Below are positions 8,181-17,847 of a stretch of DNA of 33,883 nucleotides, in pieces. The stretch is taken from contig CANGIC010000007.1 of NCBI GenBank assembly GCA_947453795.1, forward strand, positions 1 through 33,883. The letters run 5' to 3'. The position numbers and the translations under genes were made by a program. Position 1 is the stretch's first letter, and every line of letters starts with the position of its first letter. Source of the stretch: Flavobacteriales bacterium (GTDB lineage: Bacteria > Bacteroidota > Bacteroidia > Flavobacteriales_D > Crocinitomicaceae). The notes under the pieces were generated by a model. It saw nothing but the letters and a program-made list of their open reading frames with translations. It did no database searches and was not told the DNA's origin.

Positions 8181-10625
8181 ATGAAACCAGGATTAAGCGC
8201 AAAAGAAGCGCAACAACGATTGAGGAATAATGGACCAAATGAGCTACCAACAGAGAAATCAAGTGGGGTGTTGCGCATTTTGAAAGAAGTACTGCGCGAA
8301 CCGATGTTCATTCTGCTATTGTCCTCCGCGACCTTGTATATGATTCTTGGCGATTTCAGTGAAGGCGTGATTCTCCTCTCCACCATCAGCATAATCATTG
8401 TAATCACATTCTTACAGCATAGAAAAACAGAGAAGGCGTTAGAGGCCCTCCGCAATCTGGCCGCACCTCAAGCTTTGGTGGAACGAGACGGTGTTTTCAT
8501 CCGCATTCCAAGTCGTGACATTGTCGTTGGGGACCTTGTTTCTTTGCAGGAAGGAGACCGAATCCCTTCTGATGGTATATTGCTAGAAGTCAATTCCTTG
8601 GAAGTGGATGAGTCCGTGCTCACAGGGGAAGCCCTTGCCCTGCAAAAAAAATGTGGGGACACTATTTACGGTGGAACACTCATTACGCGCGGCAGGGCTA
8701 TTTTTGAAATTGCTTCTACCGGCATTCAAACAGAATTTGGGAAGATCGGAAGTTCATTGAATGCCATACACGTTCAACCAACAAAACTTCAAGCTGAATT
8801 GGGGCGGCTCATCAAGTGGCTAAGCATCATCGGTGCAGGAATTTGCGTTGTTGTCGTTCTGCTTTTTTATTTCACACAAGGACATTTTATCCAAGCACTT
8901 CTGAATGGACTTTCTGCGGCGATGGCTATTCTACCGGAGGAATTCCCCGTAATCATGACTGTATTTTTGGCTTTGGGCTCATGGCGTCTGAGTAAATCAA
9001 ACGTTCTCACACGAAAGTCCTCCGCCATTGAAACACTGGGTTCAGCGACTGTATTGTGCAGCGATAAAACCGGCACCATTACCTGCAATAAGATGGTTGT
9101 ATCTGAGGTAGTACCAATTGGGCTTGGTGGCGAAAATAAGCTTATGGTTTTCGCGAAATTGGCCTGCGTAACACCTGTGCAGGACCCCATGGAACGGGCA
9201 ATACACGAATACAATACAACGGACGCCCAAATTCAGTCCCTCACCCTTGAACGAGAATACGGACTAAGTACCAAACTGACCGCCATGACCTTGGTTTACC
9301 AAGGAGGTTCCGAACGACTTATAGCCACTAAAGGGGCACCAGAAACACTCTTCCACTTGTGTCATTTCACGGATCAAGAAATCGTGGTGTGGCAAGAAAA
9401 ATTAACCCTACTTGCGCAGAAAGGAATGCGCATTTTGGGCGTTGCCGAGGGACATCTTGATGCTCAATCCTTGCCAGAAAGCCAAGAAGGATTTTCTTTC
9501 ACCTTTTTGGGGTTGGTGGCCTTGTCAGATCCGGTGCGGCAAGAAGTGTCCACTACCATTCAAGAATGCCGCAGTGCTGGAATTCGCATCATCATGTTAA
9601 CGGGTGATCATCCCGAAACTGCGGCAACAATCGGGGCTGAAATTGGCTTAAGTGCCAACGCCTTGCTCATTGGTGCAGCGATTAATGAGTTAACAGATGA
9701 ACAACTTCGCCTTCGATTGGCACAAACGGAAATAATTGCGCGATTAAAGCCCGAGCAAAAGTTGCGTATCGTCCTTGCGTTGCAGGCATCGGGAGAAATT
9801 GTAGCCATGACAGGTGATGGCGTGAACGACGCCCCTGCGTTAAAAGCAGCAAACATTGGTGTAGCCATGGGGTTAAAAGGAACGGATGTGGCCCGTGAAG
9901 CATCCTCCTTGGTTTTACTCGACGACAATTTCAATTCTATTGTTCGCGCCATACGATCTGGAAGAAGGATTTACGACAATTTACAAAAAGCCATGTCCTA
10001 TGTTCTCGCTATTCACATTCCCATCATCGGCCTCACCCTTTTACCTGCCTTTGTTCCCAGCATTGCCCTAATTCTAATGCCACTTCACATTGTTTTCATG
10101 GAAATTATCATTGATCCCGTCAGCTCCATTGCCTTTGAATCTGAAGCAGAAGAAAAAGACATCATGCACCATCCTCCGCGAAAATCAAACGCACGTTTTT
10201 TTGGAAAACCAGAAATTACTCAATCGTTAGTTGACGGACTTCTTTTGTTTGGATGTGTTTTACTTGTTTACCTGTTTTCGAAGCACGGGGGGCATACAGA
10301 AGAACAACTGAGATCAATCACTTTTATGGCATTGGTCGCATCGAATTTACTGATGGTCTTGTCCAAACTTTCTATGTCGCGCAGTATTCTATACAGTTTT
10401 ACGAGTAAAAACAAATCGGCAAAATTCATCATCCTCGCTGCCGTGTTTCTGATGATCATCGTTTTTTGCGTGCCAGGCATCGGTGCACTTTTCCACATGA
10501 CCTACCCCGGACATCTGCATGCCGTTTATGCCTTATGTGCGGCGCTAGTTTTTACTATATGTTTGGAAATCCTAAAAGTTATTCGGCGAAAAAGAAAATC
10601 ATTTAACACCGCCCAAAACCTCTAG
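8181..10625 (+). CDS. P-type cation-transporting ATPase (P2-like)
   Basis: This 814-residue ATP-driven cation pump has an N-terminal cation-ATPase segment (GLSAKEAQQRLRNNGPNEL, 4-22), a pair of helices (about 42-56 and 60-78), actuator-domain TGE (148-150), PEEFP in helix 4 (252-256), the phosphorylation site DKTGT (Asp295), KGAPE for nucleotide binding (384-388), TGD (474-476) and TGDGVNDAP (544-552). Helix 6 carries IIIDPVSSIAFE. The overall plan is that of Ca2+-type pumps, but PEEFP replaces the PEGLP of SERCA and PMCA, so the ion is not certain (Ca2+, Mn2+ or another cation). The dephosphorylation loop reads TGEALAL instead of the usual TGESxPV. The 3' end overlaps the convergent phosphatase gene by 27 bp. 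Confidence 0.9.
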   Translation: MKPGLSAKEAQQRLRNNGPNELPTEKSSGVLRILKEVLREPMFILLLSSATLYMILGDFSEGVILLSTISIIIVITFLQHRKTEKALEALRNLAAPQALVERDGVFIRIPSRDIVVGDLVSLQEGDRIPSDGILLEVNSLEVDESVLTGEALALQKKCGDTIYGGTLITRGRAIFEIASTGIQTEFGKIGSSLNAIHVQPTKLQAELGRLIKWLSIIGAGICVVVVLLFYFTQGHFIQALLNGLSAAMAILPEEFPVIMTVFLALGSWRLSKSNVLTRKSSAIETLGSATVLCSDKTGTITCNKMVVSEVVPIGLGGENKLMVFAKLACVTPVQDPMERAIHEYNTTDAQIQSLTLEREYGLSTKLTAMTLVYQGGSERLIATKGAPETLFHLCHFTDQEIVVWQEKLTLLAQKGMRILGVAEGHLDAQSLPESQEGFSFTFLGLVALSDPVRQEVSTTIQECRSAGIRIIMLTGDHPETAATIGAEIGLSANALLIGAAINELTDEQLRLRLAQTEIIARLKPEQKLRIVLALQASGEIVAMTGDGVNDAPALKAANIGVAMGLKGTDVAREASSLVLLDDNFNSIVRAIRSGRRIYDNLQKAMSYVLAIHIPIIGLTLLPAFVPSIALILMPLHIVFMEIIIDPVSSIAFESEAEEKDIMHHPPRKSNARFFGKPEITQSLVDGLLLFGCVLLVYLFSKHGGHTEEQLRSITFMALVASNLLMVLSKLSMSRSILYSFTSKNKSAKFIILAAVFLMIIVFCVPGIGALFHMTYPGHLHAVYALCAALVFTICLEILKVIRRKRKSFNTAQNL

Positions 10626-12254
10626 AATTGGAGTTCCTGTCATGGCGCCGCTGCGTTGTAGATGCAGGATGTGGGATAAGGTTGCGGCGATATCCGTGAT
10701 TTCAATGGGACGAAAGACTTCCTGAGCGGGAATGCCATTGCCGAACCAAAGCAACGGAACATGTGTGTCATAATTGAATGCTGATCCATGACTTGTTCCC
10801 TTATGTGCTACGGGATCATCAACCTCTTTCATCAAATAGCCCGGTTCCAAAATAAACACCACATCGCCGCTTTCTTTAGGATGAACTCCTTTGATCACCA
10901 TTGCTTGCCACTGGTCTCTAGCGGCCGCATTCAAATCTGTGGGTGTGTACACTGCCTTAACCCCTTGCCATGAGCGAATTTGATTCGCAACGAATTCAGC
11001 CACTTGATCAATGTTCAACTGAAGTTCTGTGATTTTTTTATGGTCCAAATAAATGTTTTGATTCTCTTCACAAAGTACCAGTGGCGCACCAAATTTTTCA
11101 GCACTCGACTTTTTCAAGCCGTCAAGTTGCTCTTTGACGAAAAGGTATCCACCAGGCAAGTTGTTATCGACCAAATATTGAGGCACAGGAACTACGGCGT
11201 GGTCAGCCGTTAAAAACAGCACAAAACCATCTTTGCCATATTGCTTTTCCAGGGTACAAATCAACCGTGCAATTTCTAGATCTAGGCGCAAGTACATGTC
11301 CTCTAGTTCAACAGAGCGCAACCCAAATGAATGTCCCGCAATATCGGGCGTAGAATAGGAAATACACAGCATGTCGGTTTGTTCATCAGCACCCAGATTT
11401 TCCGAAGCCATGGCTTGAATGGCAAAATTTGTGAGGTAGGTATTGGCAAAAGGTGTCACTGTAAAAAGGGAAAAATTATTTTTTCCTGCGGCAAGTGAGG
11501 TCGCATTCAATTGCGCCAAATCGTAAGGAAAGGTTGGTGTGGTTTTGCCTGAAAGGAGCTGTTCGTAGGGAGAATTGTCGGGTCCAGATGCTGTATATGT
11601 AGAGATATCGTATAGGGTGTTCCACGAATCCTTCATGTACTTTTCCGCATTGTCACTGGCGTTAAAATCCTGCACCCATGTCGGCAATTCGTTCTTAAAG
11701 AAAGTACTTGTAATGAACTTTCCAGTAGCATAATCGAACCAATACGAGCCATTGCTCAAATGTCCACCCGGTAAAATGGCACTTCGGTCCTTGATGGAAA
11801 CGGAAACCACGCGCGCACTTGGATAGGTCATTTTTAGTTGATCTGTAATGGTATAGGTTTTTAAATTTTGAGGCGAGCACATGCCACCAGCCGAAATTGT
11901 CCCCACGGACTTCTCGGTAGAATCGTAGACACAATTCAACACTTTTCCAGAATTCCGATCAAACCATTCATTACCTACAATGCCATGGTTGGCCGGTGTT
12001 GTCCCTGTGTAAATACTGGCATGACCAGGTCCAGTAAAAGTCGGGACATAATTGTAAAGCGTTGTGCGGCAGTTGGTGCCATTGTGCATGATTTTTTTAA
12101 ACCCATTTTCTCCGAACCGTTCTTGATAGCGGTAGAGGTATTCATAGCACATTTGGTCCACCACGATGCCAACCACAAGTTTGGGTTGCACTGACTTTTG
12201 ATTGAACGCCAAAAATGGAAAAACAAAAATGATAGAAAGGATTAGATTCTTCAT
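10599..12254 (-). CDS. PafA-like alkaline phosphatase superfamily phosphomonoesterase
   Basis: This 551-residue exported enzyme has a signal peptide (about 1-19). It belongs to the type I phosphodiesterase/nucleotide pyrophosphatase branch of the alkaline phosphatase superfamily. Candidate nucleophile Thr74 lies in PTFTGPGH. Asn95 (GNEWF) and the Lys155-x-Arg157 pair (SIKDRSA) match the spacing of the Thr79, Asn100 and Lys162/Arg164 set that defines the calcium-stimulated phosphatase PafA of flavobacteria. Zinc ligands are expected in VVDQM (Asp33), TPDIAGHSFG, TADHAVV and SHGSAF. Periplasmic or secreted phosphate scavenging is the likely role. No sorting domain is present at the C-terminus. 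Its last 9 codons overlap the end of the ATPase gene on the other strand. Confidence 0.87.
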   Translation of the reverse strand: MKNLILSIIFVFPFLAFNQKSVQPKLVVGIVVDQMCYEYLYRYQERFGENGFKKIMHNGTNCRTTLYNYVPTFTGPGHASIYTGTTPANHGIVGNEWFDRNSGKVLNCVYDSTEKSVGTISAGGMCSPQNLKTYTITDQLKMTYPSARVVSVSIKDRSAILPGGHLSNGSYWFDYATGKFITSTFFKNELPTWVQDFNASDNAEKYMKDSWNTLYDISTYTASGPDNSPYEQLLSGKTTPTFPYDLAQLNATSLAAGKNNFSLFTVTPFANTYLTNFAIQAMASENLGADEQTDMLCISYSTPDIAGHSFGLRSVELEDMYLRLDLEIARLICTLEKQYGKDGFVLFLTADHAVVPVPQYLVDNNLPGGYLFVKEQLDGLKKSSAEKFGAPLVLCEENQNIYLDHKKITELQLNIDQVAEFVANQIRSWQGVKAVYTPTDLNAAARDQWQAMVIKGVHPKESGDVVFILEPGYLMKEVDDPVAHKGTSHGSAFNYDTHVPLLWFGNGIPAQEVFRPIEITDIAATLSHILHLQRSGAMTGTPILEVLGGVK

Positions 12255-12313
12255 GCAGCACGATTTGAGGGTTAAAATTAGTCAAAGCACGACACGCGCG
12301 TTCATTTCAAGAT

Positions 12314-12321
12314 TAACTTTG
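12314..12321 (+). promoter_or_regulatory. TAnnTTTG -7 element for miaE
   Basis: TAACTTTG is an exact -7 consensus and ends 13 bp before the miaE ATG, giving a leader of only a few bases. Confidence 0.55.
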
Positions 12322-12334
12322 TACAAAAAAAAAG

Positions 12335-12925
12335 ATGCTCGGATTAAAAATGGCGACTGATCCACGGTGGGTAAATATCGTCGAAAAGAACATTGAAGAA
12401 ATTCTAATTGACCATGCCTTTTGTGAGCAAAAAGCTGCAAGCAATGCCATTTCAATGATTGTTCAATATCCACAATACCCCGATTTAGTGGAAGCCATGA
12501 CGGCCATTTGTCAGGAAGAAATGGAGCATTTCGGCATGGTGCATCAGAAACTTCAAGAGCGAGGTCTCACCTTGGGATTCGAACGGAAGGATCCCTATGT
12601 TCATGACTTATCCGATTATCTAAAGAAGTCTAAAAATACGGGTTCACGCGCAAGCCATTTTGTCAATCAAATGTTATTTGCGGCTATGATTGAGGCGCGA
12701 AGCTGTGAACGATTTAAAATACTCTCAGAAGAAATCAACGATGAGGACCTGCGCACCTTCTATCGCTCACTGATGGAAAGTGAAGCGCGTCACTACACGA
12801 CCTTTTTAAGTTTTGCCCGAAAATATGGGGAAGGAATACCTGTTGATGAACGATGGAACGACTTCCTGGAATTTGAATCTTCCCTTATGGAAAAGTACGG
12901 GAAAAACGAAACCATGCACGGATAA
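12335..12925 (+). CDS. miaE: tRNA-(ms2io6A37) hydroxylase, MiaE-like
   Basis: This 196-residue helical protein of the ferritin-like di-iron family hydroxylates the isopentenyl group of modified A37 in tRNA. Expected iron ligands are visible: Glu31 in DHAFCEQKAA, Glu62 and His65 in EEMEHF, Glu120 in MIEARSCERF, and Glu150 and His153 in ESEARHYTTF. The length matches MiaE. The isopentenyl and methylthio enzymes (miaA, miaB) are not in the window. It stands alone, divergent from the phosphatase and with its own -7 element. Confidence 0.9.
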   Translation: MLGLKMATDPRWVNIVEKNIEEILIDHAFCEQKAASNAISMIVQYPQYPDLVEAMTAICQEEMEHFGMVHQKLQERGLTLGFERKDPYVHDLSDYLKKSKNTGSRASHFVNQMLFAAMIEARSCERFKILSEEINDEDLRTFYRSLMESEARHYTTFLSFARKYGEGIPVDERWNDFLEFESSLMEKYGKNETMHG

Positions 12926-12952
12926 AAAAAGGGCGAATTTACATCCGCCCTT
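12924..12952 (-). terminator. Rho-independent terminator of the carboxypeptidase gene
   Basis: On the minus strand the stem AAGGGCG/CGCCCTT (12929-12935 with 12946-12952) is followed by a T7 tract (12924-12930). It lies 25 bp after the carboxypeptidase stop and touches the 3' end of miaE. Confidence 0.85.
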
Positions 12953-12976
12953 CCTATGATCATTCGTTCAATTTGT

Positions 12977-15811
12977 TTAGAGTACCGCAAATTTAAGTTG
13001 TCCGACTTTTCCGTTCTTCACCGTTTGAAGATAGAACAATCCGCTACTCACGTAGTCTAATTCAATCATTTGCGTACTCGTCACAATAGTCTGTGACAAA
13101 ACAACCTTACCGTTCATATCGTATACTTTCAATTCTTGACCTATTTCTAATCCTGAAACAACAAATTGTCCATTGTTCGGGTTAGGCAGCACTTTCACGC
13201 CATTGTAAATCAAGTTGTCTATAGAGGCACAGTCTTGAACGGAAAGCACCAGTGAAGATGTTCCGACACAACCATTTGCATCGGTGAAGGTTGCCGTTAA
13301 TGTTTGTGTACCCAATCCCGCAATTGTTGGGTCGAATGTCGTTCCTGATACACCAACCCCAGAAACGATTGTGTTCGCTGGTGCAACCGTCAATTGAATT
13401 GTTCCACCCGTGATGCAAACAATGTTGTTTGCTGCAGAACTGGTAAGCGTTACAGTAGGCAATGCATTTACCGTAATGTAGTTTGTCAAAGTCGATGTAT
13501 TCGAGCCAGCTGCATTGGTTACGGTCAAGGTCACCGTATAGGTTCCTGGTGTTGCATAGACATGTGAAGGCGACTGAGCTGTAGCAGTTGCGCCATCTCC
13601 AAAATTCCACGCCCAAGTTGTTGGTTGGTTGGCCGACAAATCATTAAAGCTAACTGAACTGTTGACGCATACCGATGGCGATGAAGTATTGAAAGATGCT
13701 GTAGGTGCTACCACTTGACCTGCATCGTTGAACATGATTTTGAAATCATCGAAATAGTACCCATCCCCATTCGTTCCGCCATCGGAAGCCAATTTGAAGC
13801 GCACTTTAATGACTTGTCCGATGTAATCACTTAAGTTAATTTCTTCCAACACCCAAGTCGACTGCACCCCTTCATATACGGGCTGATTGTTTGGTTGAAC
13901 ACTACCATTGGCACTTGTCCCTGGCACTGTATAGTTTCCACATTGTCCAATCCATGTTGTTCCGCCATCTGTTGACACTTGGAATTGAACGTAGTCGTAA
14001 TCCGCTTCAATGTTCCATTTCGCATAGTACGAAATTCCAGCAGAAACAGCGTTTGTCAAATCAATCGTTGGCACATAAGTATATGTTTTCGATGCGTTAC
14101 TTGCATAATTTCCTGTTGGGCTATCGGCATAAGACGTTGATGCTGAAACAAATGTCGACGTTGTTGTCCCCCAAGTACCTGTCCAATTGGCATTCGAGCC
14201 ATCTTCAATCACTTGAACAGTAAGTGCTCCATAGGTTTTCACGATTGTATCTTTCTTCACCCACATTCCATTGTCCGTTTTCAAGATGTACTTGATTTGA
14301 TCACCATATTGAATGGCAGGGTTGAGCACATAAGAGATGGCACCGGATGTATTCGTCATCAAAGGAATATCATACACCATAGGTGCGCCTACCGATTGGA
14401 TGTTTAACAGCGGCTGAATAGAAACCGTCACTGCGCCATTTTCACGACCAAGTCGTTGTGCCGTATGCGAGAAATTGCCCGTCAATGTAGCAACCGTTGA
14501 AGGATCTGCATCCTTTACGATCAAGTACTTTCGGCTTATGTGTGCCAAAACAAGATTGGGGAAAAGCATATCCTTGCAAGTCGCTACTATTTCAGATGCC
14601 GGCTGCCAGAACGCTGTTCCTACCTCTGGGGTATGCACAAACATGGTGTCCTTCACCCCTACGCCAATGTCCAACTTGTACATGTAATCGTCGGAGTCAC
14701 CAGATGCAGGATACAAAGCGGAACTTTTCATTGCCGTATATCCATTGTACTGCACCATGTGGTTTGTTTCGGCTTGAAAGTAATTGTGGTGCGGAGCAAA
14801 TTCAGCAGTAGTCGTTCCAATCGGGAACAAGATGTCTTTGGCATAGGTATGCGCGTTGAATGCTGAAATAAAGTGGTTGTTTTGTACCAACCATCTCACT
14901 GCTTGCACTTCAGGTTCTGAATAAGCTGCCGTTCCGCAATAGGTATCGTTGCTCGTGTTTGTACTCGTTCCCGTTGTCCCCCAGCCATAGCCATAATTAC
15001 GATTTAGGTCAACACCATATACACCTCCACCGTTGTTGCGGCGATTTTTACGCCACATACCACCCCCATTTGGGTTTGTGGATTCGTTGTACAGGTATCC
15101 ATCTACATTTATGCACGGTACAAAGTAAAGTTGCATATTGTCGACGATGTATTTTACCTCATCGTTGGTGTTGTAGTTTTCCAGCATGTACCACATAAAG
15201 AAGATGGTTTCCATCAAACTCATTGGTTCACGTGCATGGTGAATGGCCGTATAAAGCACTTTCGTTTCCGTACTTTCATCTGTATTTGGATTGTCAGAAA
15301 TTCGCACATAATAAATCGGGCGATTCTCACGAGAAAGGAAGGTTGAAATAGGTGCTTTTGTCGTAATCAAATTTGGATAGAGCGTTGCCATTTGATCCAA
15401 TTCGGCAAGCATCTCGTTGTATTTGAGGTAGCCACCCATTGTACCTTGATTAAAATTTGTGGGAGTCACGGGATTAAAACCTGTACTTCCTCCATTGCCG
15501 GCTGCGCAAGTGGCATTTTTTGGTGTATACCCACTAGGATCTGACATGTGTTCGATGTAATAGGCCTGTACATCTTCAATCAACACTTCATAATCGAAGT
15601 TATTTTCATTCATGATTGCAATTTCCAAATTGGAGAAATCGGAAATAAAGAAGACACCTTCTTTGTAGGTACCGTGGTCGACCGTAACACCCAAATCACC
15701 TAAACGCTTCAATTCAAGCGCGTCAGCAAATACTTTTACGCGTGAATAAGAGGTTTGGGCAAAACTGATGGTGCTTAAAACAGTAAAAAGGAGAGTAATT
15801 AGTTTTTTCAT
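12977..15811 (-). CDS. Secreted M14 zinc carboxypeptidase with PKD and T9SS sorting domain
   Basis: This 944-residue multidomain protease has a signal peptide (1-18, cut near SFA/QT), a propeptide-like region to about 120 and an M14 catalytic domain at about 125-420. Zinc ligands are His192 and Glu195 (HHAREP) and His321 (NAHTYAKD); Glu396 (HTPEVG) is the catalytic acid; VDLNRNYG (267-274) holds the substrate-binding Asn/Arg. A jelly-roll or MAM-like domain follows (about 535-695), then a PKD domain (about 703-782, WNFGDG), an Ig-like linker (about 785-858) and a type A T9SS sorting domain (about 869-944, VLPNPNNGQF, KVYDMNGKVV). It is therefore exported across the outer membrane and probably anchored or released. 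The frame opens at a TTG at 15820, but the ATG at 15811 gives a normal signal peptide. It is a single-gene transcript with its own terminator. Confidence 0.92.
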   Translation of the reverse strand: MKKLITLLFTVLSTISFAQTSYSRVKVFADALELKRLGDLGVTVDHGTYKEGVFFISDFSNLEIAIMNENNFDYEVLIEDVQAYYIEHMSDPSGYTPKNATCAAGNGGSTGFNPVTPTNFNQGTMGGYLKYNEMLAELDQMATLYPNLITTKAPISTFLSRENRPIYYVRISDNPNTDESTETKVLYTAIHHAREPMSLMETIFFMWYMLENYNTNDEVKYIVDNMQLYFVPCINVDGYLYNESTNPNGGGMWRKNRRNNGGGVYGVDLNRNYGYGWGTTGTSTNTSNDTYCGTAAYSEPEVQAVRWLVQNNHFISAFNAHTYAKDILFPIGTTTAEFAPHHNYFQAETNHMVQYNGYTAMKSSALYPASGDSDDYMYKLDIGVGVKDTMFVHTPEVGTAFWQPASEIVATCKDMLFPNLVLAHISRKYLIVKDADPSTVATLTGNFSHTAQRLGRENGAVTVSIQPLLNIQSVGAPMVYDIPLMTNTSGAISYVLNPAIQYGDQIKYILKTDNGMWVKKDTIVKTYGALTVQVIEDGSNANWTGTWGTTTSTFVSASTSYADSPTGNYASNASKTYTYVPTIDLTNAVSAGISYYAKWNIEADYDYVQFQVSTDGGTTWIGQCGNYTVPGTSANGSVQPNNQPVYEGVQSTWVLEEINLSDYIGQVIKVRFKLASDGGTNGDGYYFDDFKIMFNDAGQVVAPTASFNTSSPSVCVNSSVSFNDLSANQPTTWAWNFGDGATATAQSPSHVYATPGTYTVTLTVTNAAGSNTSTLTNYITVNALPTVTLTSSAANNIVCITGGTIQLTVAPANTIVSGVGVSGTTFDPTIAGLGTQTLTATFTDANGCVGTSSLVLSVQDCASIDNLIYNGVKVLPNPNNGQFVVSGLEIGQELKVYDMNGKVVLSQTIVTSTQMIELDYVSSGLFYLQTVKNGKVGQLKFAVL

Positions 15812-15817
15812 TTCTGG

Positions 15818-15825
15818 CAAAGTTT
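15818..15825 (-). promoter_or_regulatory. -7-like element at the carboxypeptidase start
   Basis: Minus strand AAACTTTG matches TAnnTTTG at seven of eight positions and ends 6 bp upstream of the ATG at 15811. This implies a very short leader and argues against the TTG at 15820 as start. Confidence 0.4.
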
Positions 15826-16025
15826 GCAGCCAATTTACGGCTTTTTTTTATCCGTTCATTACTTCACTACTTTTTCCTTTTTTTGAGATCTGAAATTAAG
15901 GTTAAACTAATCCTCTAATCCAACTATTTCCTATTTAAAAATTACTAAAATCAGAATATAAACGCGCAAAATCTATGATCTGTGTTCGAAAAAAAATAGG
16001 TATCCGTATAATCATTGGAAAGCAT

Positions 16026-16033
16026 TATTTTTG
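16026..16033 (+). promoter_or_regulatory. TAnnTTTG -7 element for sppA
   Basis: TATTTTTG is an exact -7 consensus ending 17 bp before the ATG at 16051. It lies inside the extension that would result from a TTG start at 16015, and so supports the ATG. The rest of the gap 15826-16025 is AT-rich and holds nothing else recognisable. Confidence 0.5.
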
Positions 16034-16050
16034 ATAAAAAAAACAGTTGT

Positions 16051-17847
16051 ATGCCTGAAAATAAAATCACCTTTGGAAAAATCTTTTGGCCAAGTTTACT
16101 TGCCGTTTTCATCATGTCCATTATTGGGTTGTTTATTTTCATCCTGATTATTGGAGGAATCATTGGCAGCTTTGGTGAATTTGGGCCAAAACCCTTGTCC
16201 CTTAAAAACAATACAGTCTTGCACATGGTTTTGGACGGTGAAATTGGAGAAACATCCAACAGTACTTTTGATCCCACCTCTTTTCAAGTGAATAGAACCA
16301 TTGGCTTGAGTGACTTGCTTTTCGGAATTGAAAACGCAAAAAATGACAGTAAAGTAAAGGGCATTTTTCTCGAGGTAAACGATTTAAATTGCGGCTATGC
16401 CAGTCTTCGTGAAATTCGAGAAGCCCTAATTGATTTTAAAGCATCTGGAAAATTTATCGTTGCGTACAATGCTGGGGAAGTGATAACGCAGAAAGAATAT
16501 TATTTGAGTACGGTCGCGAGCGAAGTGTACGCTTTTCCATCCTCCGCAATGGAGTTTTTCGGACTGGGGGCTGAACTCACTTATTTCAAAAACACCTTGG
16601 ATAAGTTGGAAGTTGAAGTGGAGATTATTCGCGGAAGCAACAATGATTTCAAAAGTGCTGTTGAACCATTTTTTCGCACAGACATGAGTGATTCGAGTCG
16701 TGTTCAAATAGAACGCTACCTCACATCTATGTGGGAAGACATTCGCACGGACATCTCCAAAGAAAGGAATGTTTCCATTACAAAGTTGAATGACATTGCG
16801 GAAACCGCGGCCATTCGAAGAGCCAACGATGCCGTTAAATTAAAGCTGCTTGATGGCGTCATGTACCGCGATGAAGTGATCGATTTGCTCTCCGAAAAAA
16901 TAGGATTAGAAAAGGGGGAAGAACCAGAATTTCAAGCATTTGAAAAATATGCCCGCAAAAAATTCTATTCGGAACAAAAGCTAACCAAAAATGACGACCC
17001 AAACATTGCAGTTATATTAGCCGAAGGAGAAATCTCTACCGATGGGGATGGATTAAGTGCGAAGGACATCTGTAAATTGTTTCAAGATGTGCGAAAAAAC
17101 AATTCAATCAAAACTGTTGTTTTTCGGGTGAATAGTCCAGGTGGAAGCGCCTTGGCGAGCGATGAAATATGGCGCGAAGTGGTCATCACCAACAAAAGCA
17201 AACGCGTGATTGTCTCTATGGGTGATGTCGCTGCATCGGGTGGGTATTACATCGCCGCTCCGGGAACAACGATCTTTGCGGAGCCGACGACAATCACCGG
17301 GTCAATTGGTGTTTTTGGGATGATTCCCTACCTGGGGAAAATGCTTGAAAACAAATTGGGCATTACTTTCGACCGTGCAGGAACAAACACGCATTCCATC
17401 ATGTCACTCATGAAAAAACTGACACCCGAAGAGTTGAAAATGATCCAAGAGGAGGTCGATTACACCTACATGGAATTTCTTAATCGCGTAGCTGTCGGTC
17501 GCCACATTTCTGTTGAACAAGTGAATATGATTGCACGTGGACGGGTGTGGACAGGGAGAGACGCGCTACAGATTGGGCTTGTTGATCGACTCGGCGGACT
17601 GAAAGATGCCATACAGTATGCCTCCAAAAAAGCGGGAATTAAGGACAAAAAAGTGCTTTACTACCCATTGAAAGAAGAAGGCATGTGGCAAGAAATTCTG
17701 GAAGATTTCGAAGAAGAAAATGGCGCTATGGTCATGTCAAAACATGAATTGCCTGAAGCATTGACAAACTCGTATGCCGCGATTTTACGGATGAGCAACC
17801 GCTTTGGCATTCAGATGCGCTTGCCTTACGAAATAACGATCCACTAA
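16051..17847 (+). CDS. sppA: Signal peptide peptidase SppA, long (67K) form
   Basis: This 598-residue membrane-bound serine protease degrades signal peptides left in the inner membrane. An N-terminal anchor helix (about 12-40) is followed by two tandem S49 domains. The Ser-Lys dyad can be placed: Lys201 in the first domain (FKSAVEPF) and Ser396 in the second (GDVAASGGYY). Also conserved are FRVNSPGGS (358-366) and TITGSIGVFG. The length matches the duplicated E. coli-type enzyme rather than the short Bacillus form. The ATG at 16051 is preferred over an upstream TTG because a promoter element lies between them. The stop overlaps that of the convergent barrel gene by 4 bp. Confidence 0.95.
   Translation: MPENKITFGKIFWPSLLAVFIMSIIGLFIFILIIGGIIGSFGEFGPKPLSLKNNTVLHMVLDGEIGETSNSTFDPTSFQVNRTIGLSDLLFGIENAKNDSKVKGIFLEVNDLNCGYASLREIREALIDFKASGKFIVAYNAGEVITQKEYYLSTVASEVYAFPSSAMEFFGLGAELTYFKNTLDKLEVEVEIIRGSNNDFKSAVEPFFRTDMSDSSRVQIERYLTSMWEDIRTDISKERNVSITKLNDIAETAAIRRANDAVKLKLLDGVMYRDEVIDLLSEKIGLEKGEEPEFQAFEKYARKKFYSEQKLTKNDDPNIAVILAEGEISTDGDGLSAKDICKLFQDVRKNNSIKTVVFRVNSPGGSALASDEIWREVVITNKSKRVIVSMGDVAASGGYYIAAPGTTIFAEPTTITGSIGVFGMIPYLGKMLENKLGITFDRAGTNTHSIMSLMKKLTPEELKMIQEEVDYTYMEFLNRVAVGRHISVEQVNMIARGRVWTGRDALQIGLVDRLGGLKDAIQYASKKAGIKDKKVLYYPLKEEGMWQEILEDFEEENGAMVMSKHELPEALTNSYAAILRMSNRFGIQMRLPYEITIH

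Noticed and set aside
16015-16050. N-terminal extension of sppA from a TTG start
   Set aside because: It lacks family similarity and contains a consensus -7 promoter element; the ATG at 16051 fits better.
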